A DNA stretch of 64,000 nucleotides from the NCBI RefSeq assembly GCF_026212465.1, contig NC_080060.1, positions 18,737,010-18,801,009 of the forward strand, read 5' to 3'. The stretch is from Amaranthus tricolor. Lineage: Eukaryota; Streptophyta; Magnoliopsida; Caryophyllales; Amaranthaceae. Below the pieces are notes generated by a model. It had not been told where the DNA came from. It saw only the letters and a list, made by a program, of their open reading frames with translations, and did no database searches. Position numbers and translations under genes: made by a program. This document shows, piece by piece, positions 24,629 through 36,619 of the stretch (position 1 is the first letter of the stretch; each line of letters starts with the position of its first letter).

Positions 24629-26276
24629 ACTCTATTGTGGACGCTGCTGTCATGATGAGATCGAAAAAATAATCCAACAAATATATACTTTGGCATTGCC
24701 ATAAACTCACTTGATGTGATCATAAAACCCAAATGAGCAGATAAGAAAAAGACCAAGTATATGCTTACAATTTATAAGCTTACAGAAACTACATTTCATA
24801 AACTAAATGATAAACATTATCCTAAATTAATAAACCACTTACAATTCCCCAAAAATAAAAGAAAATTCTATCAAAAAATTGAAACTTCATAGTTGATAAG
24901 AGATGAGAAATCACTAATCATCCATGAAAGATGAATTTCTATCACTTTACCTCCTAAATCCTAAAAAACAAAAAAAAAACAAAAAAAAAAAAAGAAAAAT
25001 GAACCATAAGAAAATTTATGCTCAAATCTTCAAACCTAAATAAAAATTTACAATTAATGTACAACAAAACATCAAATCGCATATTTTGTAAAAATCAATC
25101 ACAAATGATCAAGCAATAAGAAATATAACTTTAAAGCTTTAGAAGGTTAGAGCCAAGTACAACTAAGTATATCCACCTTCGTTTACCAGTTTTCCGTTCA
25201 TCCAACTACAACTCTCTTCTTAATCTCATAACATATCTTTTATGAAAATACATCTCCTGTCGTAGCTGAAAGTGAGTAAATTAATTAGTATTTTAGGGTT
25301 TGGGTTTAGGTTGTGTCATAGCATTCTCATTCATCACAATTAACAATCATATTCCAAAAATTTCAAGAAATCAAAGAAATGCAGAAGTGCAAAATATCAT
25401 AGAGGATAAACAAAATCAAATCCATCTAGACTATCTATCAACTTGAAACAACACAAATAAAAAGCAAAAATTATATGCCACTACTGAAGTTGAAAATATA
25501 TTTGAAAAAAAAACTAAAATACAAACACTATAAACACATTAAAACATTGATCAATAAAACCTACCAAGATACTACCACTTTCATCATTTAGACCCACAAA
25601 CAAAAATTACAAGCAACCAAACTAAAATGACAAGCAACCGAGCAGAACTTAAAAGTAAACCAAAAATAGTCAATGAAACATCATTCTACTTCAAATCATG
25701 AACACTCATTTACTCATAATTTGAAGGAAAAAAATCAATTGTCTAATAAAACCTATCATATCCAATTTGAAATTTATCTCTGCGCCGAAATTCAGTAATT
25801 AGAAAACCCTAAAAATTAACCAGTATAACATGAATGGCAGCAATACACCATCACCAACCTCAAACCCTTAAAGAAGCTCGAACTCTCTGAATCGGCGACC
25901 TTCAAATTTGGGTTGATGAAAATTATCTTCGCAGTTACTCCCTTCAAACCTATGAAGTAATCATACAAAATCAAACCCTAAAAAACAACAACAAATACAT
26001 ACAAACACAAAAACATGGTAAAAAAAGAATACAAAAACCATTTAAGAACAATAGGCTTGGAGGTAGGTTTTGTGCTTGCTTCATAACTACATACATGATC
26101 CTCTTAGTTTTATCTTTTTGAGTACTTGTTTTCAATGATTTTGTACTTGCTAATTCTAATATTTCTTCCTTGCATCTTCAACCAAAACCAGTACCGTACC
26201 ATAGTCTAGAAAAGTTTGCATTGTAAAACTTCCAACACACGGGAGAACTAAGGATATACATCCTCTGTTTTCTTAG
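24629..26276. other. AT-rich non-coding stretch
   Basis: No coding frame or repeat of note. A short telomere-like box (TTTAGGGTTTGGGTTTAGG) occurs near 25292-25312. Poly(A)-rich tracts lie near 24960-24995. Confidence 0.5.
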
Positions 26277-26324
26277 TTGCACAATTTCTCCTTTCTATGC
26301 AAGTTTTTTATGCAATTAAATAAC

Positions 26325-26435
26325 AGAAAGCTCAATCTTGCAGATAATCATTTCAACTTCTCTCGAAATCCTTCTACTATTGCTCGTCTATATAAACTAA
26401 CATTTCTCAATCTCTCTGGATCAGTTTTCGCTGGT
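26325..26435 (+). pseudogene. LRR receptor-like protein fragment
   Basis: Thirty-seven codons read RKLNLADNHFNFSRNPSTIA and then RLYKLTFLNLSGSVFAG. This is the LxLxxNxF...IPxxIxxLxxLxxLNLSxxxFxG leucine-rich repeat typical of the N-terminal half of plant receptor-like proteins. The usual Ile before Pro is Asn, and after FAG the match stops and runs into a (TTA)n array. No signal peptide, further repeats or membrane segment are found. A very short remnant, but the LRR pattern is clear. Confidence 0.65.
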
Positions 26436-26454
26436 GCAAATGATATGTTCTATC

Positions 26455-26513
<59 letters not shown>
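26455..26513. repeat. (TTA)n microsatellite
   Basis: About 19 uninterrupted TTA/ATT triplets, with a shorter burst (TTATTATTATTATTA) near 26549-26565. Confidence 0.95.
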
Positions 26514-26515
<2 letters not shown>

Positions 26516-26653
26516 ATGTAAAAATGAATAGTTAAAAAAATTGCTATCTTATTATTATTATTATTAATAGATAATAGATAATAGATATATACATATAATA
26601 GTATAAACTCAGCTGTAATTATTTATGTTCTATGTTGAGCAAGGGTTTCAAAT

Positions 26654-26776
<123 letters not shown>

Positions 26777-26798
26777 CAAAAAAGCAAAATTTGCTAGA

Positions 26799-27329
26799 TC
26801 AAAATCCATCAAACTTGTTACGAATGTTGTGATCCGGTGGATAAGAACCCCAATGATGCCTTAGAATGTATTTGTGTTTCTGAATATGATATAAATAAAT
26901 ACCATCATCACAAGCTTTCCAAAAACAATGTCTTCCTCCACATTCTTGATCAACAAATTCAATAACATCTCTAAATGTATCAAAAACAATATAATTTCAA
27001 TCGGGAACCATTAACTCACAAAAGAATGAGATTGTATTGAAAAACTCTGTTCTAAATTCATGTGTGTAATTGTTTTGAACAGGAAGACGAACCAAACCTA
27101 AATCATCATTGTTTGATTTACAATGTACATTTAGAATCCCATTTTCCATTGCATTTTCAATGCTAAATACATATTGTGTGGGTCCCACTGCCCATCCTTC
27201 CACATATATTTTTGATTTTTCACATAAATTATTGCTTAATGTAAGTAATATTGTTATTGATAAAACTTCTAATAATTTTGTTATTTTCATTTTATTATTT
27301 GGATTTTTTGGATCAGGAATTGTATTCAC
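26799..27329 (-). pseudogene. S-protein homologue (plant self-incompatibility S1 family) with one in-frame stop
   Basis: A single reading frame of 177 codons on the minus strand, interrupted only by TGA at 26997-26999. The likely start is the second Met (27290), giving a signal peptide (MKITKLLEVLSITILLTLSN). Then come the SPH features: VHCKSNNDDLG, a YTHEFRTEFFNTISFFCEL strand, and, beyond the stop, FRDVIEFVDQECG, CFWKACDDGIYLY and a final HHWGSYPPDH. SPH proteins are small, secreted, cysteine-containing plant proteins (Pfam S1 self-incompatibility family). The stop follows Pro-Asp in the region where family members often have Trp, so a single TGG-to-TGA change would explain it. Everything else, including length (~160 residues from Met 27290), is normal. 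It is either a recent pseudogene or an allele with a null mutation. Confidence 0.85.
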
Positions 27330-27711
27330 TCATTATGATAAATAATATGAACAAATTAATGATGGATTTCTTTTTTCTTTAACTTATTTTAGGAAGAAAA
27401 AAATATTAATATGATAAATATAGTTGTATTTTTTGCTAATCTAGATGCGCAATTCAATTAGTTAGCTCTTTCTATATTTGTGGGGATTCTTAAAATTTAT
27501 ATTTCATATTTAATAGTTAGTAATAGAATTTTGATGACATTTTAAAACCACATAATAACAACATTTCAAATTGAAAGCGGAAAAACATTTAATTGTGAAA
27601 TCCTCAATTAGGCTACATTAAAATATATGTCTTAGTCATAGAATCGAGTGTTGTTTCAATTTGAGAGTTCAAAAAAATTTATGAATTTGATTCTCACTAA
27701 AACCTCTCTTT
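27330..27711. other. AT-rich spacer upstream of the S-protein homologue
   Basis: Would hold the promoter of the minus-strand SPH gene. No clear element can be named. Confidence 0.4.
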
Positions 27712-27719
27712 CTCAGAGC

Positions 27720-27928
27720 TAGAGGTGTTTAATGGGTCGGGGACCCGCTAAAAGCTCGTGACCCGACCCATGTTGAAAGGGTCAAGCCCATTAATTTGCT
27801 AAAAGGGTTGGGCTTTTAATGGACCTTTGACCAGCCCGACCCGCTATAAAAATAACGTGGCCTAGTCCGACCCGACCCTTTAAGAAATTGCCCCGCCTCG
27901 GGCCGACTCGTCCTATTGAACACCTCTA
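27720..27928. mobile_element. hAT-type MITE, 209 bp
   Basis: Terminal inverted repeats TAGAGGTGTTTAAT and ATTGAACACCTCTA. The 8-bp flanks CTCAGAGC (27712-27719) and CTCATAGT (27929-27936) agree at six of eight bases. The interior repeats GGGTCGGG / CCCGACCC words in both orientations. No coding capacity. Confidence 0.8.
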
Positions 27929-27936
27929 CTCATAGT

Positions 27937-28944
27937 CTAACTTATAATAAAAAACATGTTTTATTCTAATGTTATATATACATATTTTTATTCACAGCCA
28001 ACTCTATCATTTTAAAGTCACTCCTTTTTGTAATTTTTCGTTCAACAAAATTTTCACTATCATATTTTTGTGGGTAGGATGATGAATGATGATGATGTTG
28101 TTGTCAAACACTCAAAACCTAAATCATGATGGCAAAAAGTTTATGATATGAGAGCATATCAAGTTAGCCAAATCTCAAAATTGATAATAAAAACAACAAA
28201 ATAATGAAAACTTGAACATTATTAAAAGAAATCAAGTCCACACAATTCATTTACCAGTACTTCAATCCACAAACAAAAGTTCCAATGCTAAATAACATGA
28301 ACAACAAAATCTTGGAAGATTCAACTTATATATCACACAATAAGCTTGAGAGCTTCAACAGACACTTCTTTAACATGCAAAACGGATGTATATTATGCAT
28401 AATTAAAAGCAAGCAAAAGCATTACATAGAATGATACATTGCCAAAACATTACTGCTAAGAAGCAGCTGTACAACAAAATGGCAGCATGTCCTCGCTTTC
28501 TCCAACATTCTTCATCAATCCAAAATCACTGAATAATGACAAAATCGATGATTAGAATCAATGGCAATTTTCTGCAACAATTTAAGCACATTGCACCAAA
28601 TTTCCAAGGATATTCAACCAGATACTGAAAGTATGACTCTAAACATGTAATTCAGTGTCATAAACCAGTGTCTAGTAGTCATGTTCCATGTATCTTGATA
28701 CAAACATGTAATTAGTCCAGAATAATTGATTAGTATGATAGCTTAAGCTTATATAACAAGTAGAGGCAGACCTAGGTGCCTTCCAGTGCCCACATGTAAG
28801 GGCACCGGGTTCAAATAGAGTTATAATCTTCGATATATTTTTATCATAATTTTGTATTGTATTCTTTCTGGGTCCGCCCACTGATGCCAAGATAAGCACA
28901 AGATGATCCACAAGCCTTATAATGAAAAGAGGCAACAAAGTAGA
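27937..28944. other. Non-coding stretch downstream of the F-box pseudogene
   Basis: No intact frame. A short segment near 28768-28885 (GGGCACCGGGTTCAAAT ... GGGTCCGCCCACTG) looks like a dispersed repeat fragment and may mark where the F-box coding sequence was cut off. Confidence 0.45.
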
Positions 28945-29586
28945 CTAAAGAAAAGGATCAAAAATTAGATTACTACTAAAACTGCCTAAACTAACATTAG
29001 GAGGTGGCCCTGAACTTTTTGTATAAACTTCCACAAGAAGAGGTGGCCTAGGGGGATGGTACTCTTCAAGGTAAACAATTCGAACAACCTTGTAGTCATT
29101 AGCAAGCTCGTGGAAACCAAATCCTAAACACATGTCAAAGGGACTATATGTACTCAATGTAACATTAGGAGGAGGGAGTTCAATGTATCTACTTATCGAA
29201 GGATTCCACAAGTATATCACATTGGTTACGCTTTTTTTGGCCAGTCGATCATCATACAAACATATCACACCATTGCAAGGACCCAAAATTTCAAAACACG
29301 GACTATTAGATTTCATGGGCATCATCATCATTCTGAATTCCTAAGTGGACGATTCGACATCTTGGTGTAAACTAAACCGCTGAATGCCAAACCCATCAGA
29401 TTTCAAATAATATCTAAAGAAGACAAAAGGGTCTTCTTTGGATTTCTTGTTGTAAGTAGTTACAAATTTAGGGTTTTTGATGCAAGAGTTTAGGGTTTTA
29501 CAAGTACAAGCACACAAAACTAAGAATTTGAGAGGTAATCTCAGAAAAATGTCTAACAATATATCGTTAGGCAAGTGATCCAACAT
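28945..29586 (-). pseudogene. F-box protein pseudogene (F-box plus partial FBA/kelch-like region)
   Basis: From ATG 29586 on the minus strand an F-box domain is plain: MLDHLPNDILLDIFLRLPLK, then CTCKTLNSCIKNPKF. The frame is cut by TAG at 29341-29343 and resumes in the same frame as CNGVICLYDD, LWNPSISRYIELPPP and a GFGFHELANDYKVVRIVY stretch, the typical start of the FBA-type associated domain that binds substrates of SCF ubiquitin ligases. It ends at 28945, about 215 codons in, while such proteins usually have 350-400, so the C-terminal half is missing. A premature stop plus truncation make it a pseudogene. A (ATG)4 run follows the stop. Confidence 0.85.
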
Positions 29587-29763
29587 AGTTGCACCGGAGC
29601 AGCAATAAGTATCAAGTATTCTTTGTATAATCACAATCAAAAATTAAATAAGCACAAACAATTGCATAGATCAGAAAACATTTAGTTGCTTATAGCATAA
29701 GGGTTAAAGGGTTTTCTAAAGGGTTATCCGAACAACAAAAAATATAACAAGAAACTTAATATA

Positions 29764-30263
29764 ACGCTCAAGTTAGAACGGTGATATAAGATTATTGAAC
29801 AGTCGATTATAAACTGAATGCAAGAATTAAGATATCGAGGTTGATGTTGCTTGTATTTTGGTAGGCTAACGAAATGGAATGTGAATAAGGATATTAAGAG
29901 GGCTATTTTGGATGATCCCTTCCTCTCTGATGGTTTTCCCTATTTATAATGGTGAAGAAGGAAGTTATTTCTGAGAAGAGGTGGATTATCATGGGGGTAA
30001 TGGGCAGTTATCAGCCTTGAAAGAAGGAGAACCATGCATTGTGGGATGAATGGGAAGTTAGGTCAATCTGGAGGTTACTTTCCTGGGAGAAGTTAGGGTA
30101 TTTTGTGGGTCACTTGCTTATGGGTCATCTAAGGAGTTAGGAGAATTCAGAAAAAGCCCATTGACTAAAAGTCAAGGTCAATCCAAAGGGTCAAAGGTTA
30201 TTAAGGTAATATGACATTAATGATTTAAATAAACAAACAAAGTAGATAAGTGATACCATGACA
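29764..30263 (-). repeat. 3' LTR of the Tat-type Gypsy, truncated
   Basis: 500 bp matching 41460-41959. On the minus strand it begins TGTCATGGTATCAC. The last ~155 bp present in the other LTR are missing, replaced by unrelated AT-rich sequence. Confidence 0.92.
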
Positions 30264-30639
30264 TTTAGCCCCACGCATGAAGGATGATATGGAAAAGCGA
30301 GCCCCAACGACTTGAAATATCTTTCTTTGTGCGGAAACGGAAAGCGTCATTTGGCAGGTTTTTAGACGGATTCCGAAAATGGGGCTCGTAAGCTTCGAAT
30401 CGACTGTTCACATGCCGAATTCTGAGTTATAACGAAAAAGTTATGGCCTTTTCAAAATAACCGCATGAGATGCTCCAAAAAATAAATAACGTCAGTCAAG
30501 CCGCGGCTTGAAGCATGCCGCGGAATATCCCTATCCATCTATATTATTTAGCAGCAGAAATATAGTCGCGGAGGCGGGATCCTGGTTCACGCTTCATTAA
30601 TGCCGCAGAAGCCCCAATACTTACAATATTTTGGGACAA

Positions 30640-31485
30640 GATAGCCCCCAAGGGGGGTCGACTTGTCTACCACATGGATGAAATCTCCATAATTAATTTT
30701 TATTATTTTAATCTGAAGTCGCGGGACTTCAGGGACTTGGAATATTTTTGAACGAGATCACCATCAAAGCGGGTCCGACTTGTAGACCTCACGGACAAGA
30801 TGCTGGTTTTGTTGTTCTATCTTCCTTCTTGTTGTCGTGTTATAAGCCGTGGAATCTTGGGAAGGTATCATACCGCGGCATGAATGAGTTGACTCGTCGG
30901 ACAATAAATCACATGTGTTGAGGGCGCGGCTTAAATTTATACTTAGATTTTTTATTCTTCACTGAGGGACTTAGGGGAGTCCGAATTATCAATGTTGCGG
31001 AAAGACAAAAAGACTTGGAACCATTTTCCTTGTTCTAACAAGCCCCTTGTTCTTCTAGGACGCGGAATGATCACATAGGTCCGTGTCTTCGATTATACGG
31101 AAAAATGGGAGAATTCTCCCACACTTAGAATTTTTACACCATAACTGGGGGCACCAGGGAGTCCGACTTATCGATCATACGGACATCCTATATACTTGGA
31201 ATAATTTCTGTTTGTCTTGGGGTGTAATTCAAGGTCCGACTTATCGACCCTACGGCTTCAGGAGAATTTGATAACAGAGAATCTGTTGACATTTTCTCCC
31301 ACCTTGGGTATCCGACTTATCGACTCTGCGGCTATAATCAAGAGCTGGTACTTGGAAAAATTTTCCATATTTCCCCCTCATTAAGGGTCCGACTAGTCGA
31401 CTTTGCGGACATAGATAAAAACACTTAGACAAATCTCCGACGTATGCCCCCTCATTGGGGGTCCGACTTATCGACTTCCCGGTTT
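30640..31485 (+). repeat. Degenerate tandem repeat block, left, ~60-90 bp period
   Basis: About nine units, each marked by a core near GGGTCCGACTTATCGAC followed by TTGCGGAC-like bases, at roughly 30656, 30772, 30977, 31077, 31160, 31231, 31308, 31386 and 31460. Spacers carry ACTTGGAA.AATTTT. It lies just upstream of the antisense gene. Confidence 0.85.
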
Positions 31486-31905
31486 TAGTTTGGGATTTCA
31501 CTTTTCGTTCAAGGGATGTTTAGGTTTGATGTTGAGTATTTATTGCTGCAATAAATATGGTTGTTGGAACTATTCCCTCTCACCTAACCTTCATTAACTC
31601 CCTTATTCCTTCAAATCGGAAGAAAGAGAAAGTAGAGAGAAACACTATGACAATCTTCAACCATCCTTCAAACTTCTGACAAAATTCTCGAAGATCTTCA
31701 AGGTCTCTGACAAATCTTCATCAATTTTCTGACAGATCTTCAAAATTTCTTCAAGGTATTCACATCTTTCCTCAAATTCTTGAATTTCTTCAAATTGTTC
31801 TTCAAACTGTTCTTCAGATTGTTCTTCATGTTCTTGAATGTTTAAAGTTTTGAATTAGTTTTATGAAATTAGCCATTATCCTTTACAAGTTTCGCCTACT
31901 ATTTT
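31486..31905 (+). promoter_or_regulatory. Putative promoter/leader of the antisense gene
   Basis: Pyrimidine-rich sequence with repeated TTCTTCAAA / CTTCAAG words (31650-31840) leads to the first ATG at 31906. No defined promoter element is certain. Confidence 0.35.
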
Positions 31906-34900
31906 ATGACTATCGTTAATATGGATGTCGCGGCTACTCATGAGACAATAGCTAACTTGGACATTAACTCTGCTAACCCGACGAAAATTCCTTTGGTAGC
32001 ATGTAGACGTTTTAATAAAGAGGGGTTGCTAATGAATGATTCGGACGATAGTAGTTCGGTGAGAATCACCCCTCATTATGAATCAATAAAGACCGAGGAT
32101 AAGTCATCTGTATCCCCTGTATACCCTCCGGAGATAATGAAAACTGCTCCTTGGGAAGTGAGCGTTGCTTTCTTCCCCAATTACTTGCCGCGAATAAATC
32201 CTGACCTGGAAGGGTTATTGTATGTAGATATGGAAAACATCGAAGGATCATCCGAGTCCTCAAGAAGGGAGAGCGCAGCGCCGGTTCCTCCTCCATTTTA
32301 CATCCCAAGCGGCGAACCCCTTAACTACTTCATAGATTTACAAACCAAAAGATATTTAGACAAGCGTCGGGAAGCCATCTCTCAAAAATGGGGTTTGAAA
32401 GATGATATCAACATTATAACACCGGGGAATTATGACACGGTTAGGTTTCCTCCCCCACACTGTATAGCCGTATATTTTCCTTCTTTTGAGTTAGGACCTA
32501 GGTTTCCTCTTCATCCATTTTTTAGGGAAATATTAGATTTTTTGAATGTGTCAATGCCCGAATTATACCCTAACGCATGGGGTTGTATGGTGGCGTTTTT
32601 GATCTTGTGTAAAGTTTTGGCCGTGCCACCAACACTTACCGCCTTTAGGTATATATTTAGAGCCCGCCTATGCAACTCTCAATCATACGGCTGTGGCTGG
32701 ATAACATTCACGCATCGTCATGGGCTGAAGATAGTCCACGACCTCCCTGACAATCAGAAGGGATATAGGACAAAATTCGCCTATTTATACAACTTAGGGG
32801 ATTGGAATATTAAGACCACCTTTGACATCAAACCCAATCTCTCGGGTTTCAATAATGGGATCCTGCAATGCTCTTTCAACGATGCGGTGATCATAGAGTA
32901 TGCGAAGATGGACGTTCAATTGGGGAGGAAACCCATGAACGTCCAGCTCAACTGGATACCGGGTCGATCTGAGTTAGAGGATGAGGACCTCCTCTCATCA
33001 TTCGGAATCAGTCTGGCTATTGATCGGAGTAAGAGTCGTCGGATTTCTTCCTTCCTTTTTCATTGTATGTTTACTTGTTTCTAACTCTTGATTTTTCAGG
33101 GATAGCCAAGGAAAACTTGAGAGCCAAAAATCCTAACCTGATGAAGAAGTTCAGCGTCATGCGATTCGCTCAGGGGGCCAGCCAACGGCCCGCGGAAAAA
33201 CCTCTACCTCTTCCTCCAAAGGTATAAATTCATATATTTTTCGAACTTATGAGGGATTTCTTCTAACTTTTTCTCTTGTAGGACTCGGCAACGGTAGAAA
33301 AAGGGTTGGACGAGGTGCCTGGCGAAGAGGAGGCTCTCCGGCTCCTCGAGGAGAGGAAGAGAGTTCATATTCCCGATGACTCTCAGAAGGTAATCCCTTC
33401 TAAGAAGAGGGTAACGAAGAAAAAGAAGAGTGGGAAGGAGAGAAAAAGAAAGAGACTCTTCTTCCCATGGGGAGAGCGCAGCTTAAAGGGCCTCCCCGGA
33501 TACCATACGAACCGCCATACCTCTACAAGCGAGGTTGGCGGAAGGGGAGACGTCGATTCCCCCGGGTGAGGCGCCCATCTCCCATAAAGGCAAGGAGAAG
33601 GTGGGGGAATCATCAACGGCCCCGGAGCCGCGAATTGAGGAGGTGTATCGTCGCAGGGAAGTCTTACCCTTCCAGCACGATACCCTCTTCAATGAACTGG
33701 GTCACAAGGGCATGATCACCCGCTTTAATAGGGCGACATCCCATCTGATCAGCAGAAAGTACGTCGATCATCTAGAGTCCCTGCCTCCTATCGACAGGGT
33801 TCGCCAACTCCAGGCCTCAGCGATTGAGGTATGACATTATATTTTTCATACTTTGTTGAATGGGAAGGCTGGATAATCTTCTGACTTGATTTCTTTTTTG
33901 GCAGACATTTTTGAGGTTATTTTTCGAGTTGAATCTAGCCGTCAGAGTGCCGCGGACAGGGAGACCCTGGCGGCCCTAACTTCTTACTGTAACGAACATG
34001 AGGAGGAGCTGAAGAGGCTGAGGGAGGATCTTGAGGAGCTGCCGTGCTTAAAAGAGAAACTGGCTAAGTGTGTCGAGCTAAAGGAACACTTAGTCAGAAC
34101 AGAACAATGGCGAGAGAAGGCCAAGAAGCAGCTAGAGGGAACCGTCGATAGTCTAGACGCGACTTCAAACATGTCAGCCACCCTCGGCCACGAAATCGGG
34201 CACCTGATGGACATTCATACCAGGCTGGTTCGACAAAATCAGTCACTTCAGCATCAGGTGTCGGATGATTCGGATAAATTTCAATCCTTGCTATCCGCAG
34301 CAAGAATATATAAGCTTTGCTTGGGGAGGAAATCACGGATAGCAAGGGATTGGTTAACCTCAGATGAGCCTGAGGCGTCAAGTTTCTTGGGGGCTCTGAC
34401 CGCAGAGATAGTGGGTGCCGGTTCCATGATCAGTGATGAGAAATTTCGTCTGCCTGTCGCGGAGTTAGGCGTCGACTTCGATTCTCTCCAACAGAAGGCA
34501 AATCAAAAGGGAGACGAAGCTTTGGCTAACATAGCTCCGATTTTGGAGCGGGAGTCAGCGGTGCTGGTGGACCCCCATTGGGATGTGGAAGAGGCGAGGG
34601 TTTGGTCGGAGAGAGTTGATATTTCGGCTGAAAAAGAGGCATTATGCCTTGATTTGGATAAACTCTCTCTCTCTCCTCCCTCAGCCTCGGATGTCCCCGA
34701 GGACTTGACGCTCTCCAAGCTGGAGAGTTTATGTTTAGATTTATCCAATCTGCTGATCGACGAGGGCAAAAACCTCCAAGGCTTATCTAGGGATTTATCC
34801 GAGATCGAAGTGGAGCCATTTGATGTTGAAGAATTTATAAGCTTTACTCCGAGCCTCGGCGAAGGAGTGGCCGGGTCCCCTCAACCACCACCTCAAGATC

Positions 34901-34938
34901 CTGAGGGAGATGTAGACGCCTTCCTGGATGATATTTAA
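31906..34938 (+). CDS. Antisense gene of the Tat-type Gypsy (putative gypsy-type transposon protein domain), multi-exon
   Basis: Coding on the opposite strand to gag-pol. Exon 1, 31906-33028, contains the plant 'putative gypsy type transposon' domain (PF04195-like), seen in FPSFELGPRFPLHPFFREIL, NAWGCMVAFLILCK and YGCGWITFTHR. Canonical introns follow: 33029-33099 (GTAAGA...TTTTTCAG) and 33222-33281 (GTATAA...CTTGTAG), both phase-consistent. Exon 3 holds a lysine/arginine-rich, nuclear-signal-like stretch (KKRVTKKKKSGKERKRKR) and shifts frame near 33480. Intron 33829-33904 or 33829-33915 (the second keeps phase) leads to the last exon, which encodes a long coiled-coil-like region (EEELKRLREDLEELPCLKEKL) and an acidic C-terminus ending DAFLDDI. 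Function is unknown; the family is known from retrotransposon antisense ORFs. The frameshift suggests inactivity, although it could be a missed intron. Confidence 0.8.
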
Positions 34939-35129
34939 TATTTTTGTAATGTAAACTTGTGATATCGTTGATAAAACTTTGTAATTTGAATTGAATCACA
35001 TTTTTGTGCCGAATTATTCTAATTTTTTGTACGTATGACCAATGATTCTTCCTGATTTCAAGATATTGTGCTATGTTTGGAGTATTTTTGGTTCTATCTC
35101 ACAGGCCGCGGCTTCTTTCGACCAAAAAA

Positions 35130-35560
35130 TGGGGATCGATGCGGTCGAAAATTTACTTAACAATTTCGATCTCGGGACCCCATTCTAAGGGTCCGACTTG
35201 TCGATGTCATTGCCGGGTGAAATTGAAAATTTACTTAGAATAATTTTGACCTTGGGACCCCGTTCTAGGGGTCCGACTTATGGATGTCACTAATACTTGC
35301 CTGATTAATAAAGAATATTGATTTTAACTTAAATCAACTTTGATCTTTGGACCCCAGTCTAGGGGTCCGACTTGTCGATGTTACTGATGGGCGAGATTTT
35401 ACTTAGAAATATTTTGATATTTGGACCCCTCTCTTTGGGTCCGACTTGTGGATGTCACTGTTTCGTGGTGACTTGGAATAAATTTGATTACGGGACCCCT
35501 CTCAAGGGGTCCGACTTATGGATATTACTGAATTTCATAAGATTTGTAATATTAATAGAG
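35130..35560 (+). repeat. Degenerate tandem repeat block, right, ~70-90 bp period
   Basis: Five units with core GGGGTCCGACTTGTCGATGTCAC, preceded by TTGGGACCCC, at about 35190, 35270, 35363, 35436 and 35506. Same core and orientation as the block at 30.6-31.5 kb. It lies between the end of the antisense gene and the integrase 3' end. Confidence 0.88.
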
Positions 35561-35734
35561 GAAGTAGAATATAAATGAATACTTGTAAATGTTGGAGCTG
35601 GATAATCTGAAAATGAGACTCCTGATATATTGAAAAATGTTGAACACTGAGAAAATGACAACGCGACTATGCCGCGGGATGAAACTAATAATTGTTGAAA
35701 CTAATGATTATGGACTGGCCTCTTGCTAATCTTA

Positions 35735-36616
35735 TTAAATGAAGTACTTCTTCAAGTGATCTCCATTCCATGAGCGGGGTAGTTTCTTCCCTTTCATATC
35801 TTCCAGTTCGAATGTCCCGGGTTTGATGACACGGATAATTTTAAACGGGCCATCCCAGTTTGCTCCTAGTTTTCCTTTATCTATGATTTTTCCCGTGGCC
35901 TCAACTTTGCGGAGGACGAAGTCGCCAACTTGAAGGCGTTTAGTTTTGACGTGTCGGTTGAAGCTGTGAATCATCTTCTGTTTTGGGGCCATGGACCTTA
36001 ATAATGCATTCCCCCGTGTTTCTGGAAGCAGATCTAAGTTTGCCCTTTTTTCTTGTTCATTCTCGCCGTGTGAGTAGTAGGTAACCCTTGTGGAGGGTAC
36101 GCCTATCTCTACTGGAAGCACGGCTTCAGACCTGTATACCAAGGAAAATGGGGTATGTCCTGTTACCTCTTTGACGGTTGTTCGGCTGGCCCATAGGATG
36201 CCGGGTAGTTCTTCATCCCAAGTACCCTTGACCCCCTCTATTTTCTTTTTGATGCCGTTCAAAATCTCCTTGTTTGCTGATTCGACTTGGCCATTGGTTT
36301 GTGGTCGAGATACTGAGCTGAATCGGATTTGTATGTTGAACCTGTCGCAGTATTCTATTGTGTTCTTACTGAAAAATTGTCTCCCATTGTCGGTAATGAT
36401 CACACCAGGGATACCGTATCTTGTGATGATATTTCGCCATATGAATTGACAGACTTGCTTGTCTGTGATTGAGCTAAGAGCCTCTGCTTTCACATACTTG
36501 GTGAAATAATCAATAGCCACAATGATTAATTTGCGTTGCCCCTTTGCCGGCGGAAAGGGGCCAAGGAGATCTATACCCCACATGTCGAAAGGCAGGACGG
36601 CTTGCATGGCAGACAA
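35735..36616 (-). pseudogene. Gypsy integrase core and C-terminal region
   Basis: Open frame of 293 residues. Catalytic triad in GIDLLGPFPPAKG (D), VIITDNGRQF (D) and PQTNGQVESANKEIL (E). The downstream GDFVLRKV / KLGANWDGPFKI block is the usual Gypsy integrase C-terminus, which ends ...HLKKYFI. A stop (TAA, 36617-36619) separates it from the zinc-binding part. No chromodomain follows, consistent with Tat elements. Confidence 0.93.
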
Positions 36617-36619
36617 TTA

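Noticed and set aside
25290..25315. Telomere-like TTTAGGG motif
   Set aside because: Only about two to three imperfect units. Too short for an interstitial telomere; at most a chance telo-box.
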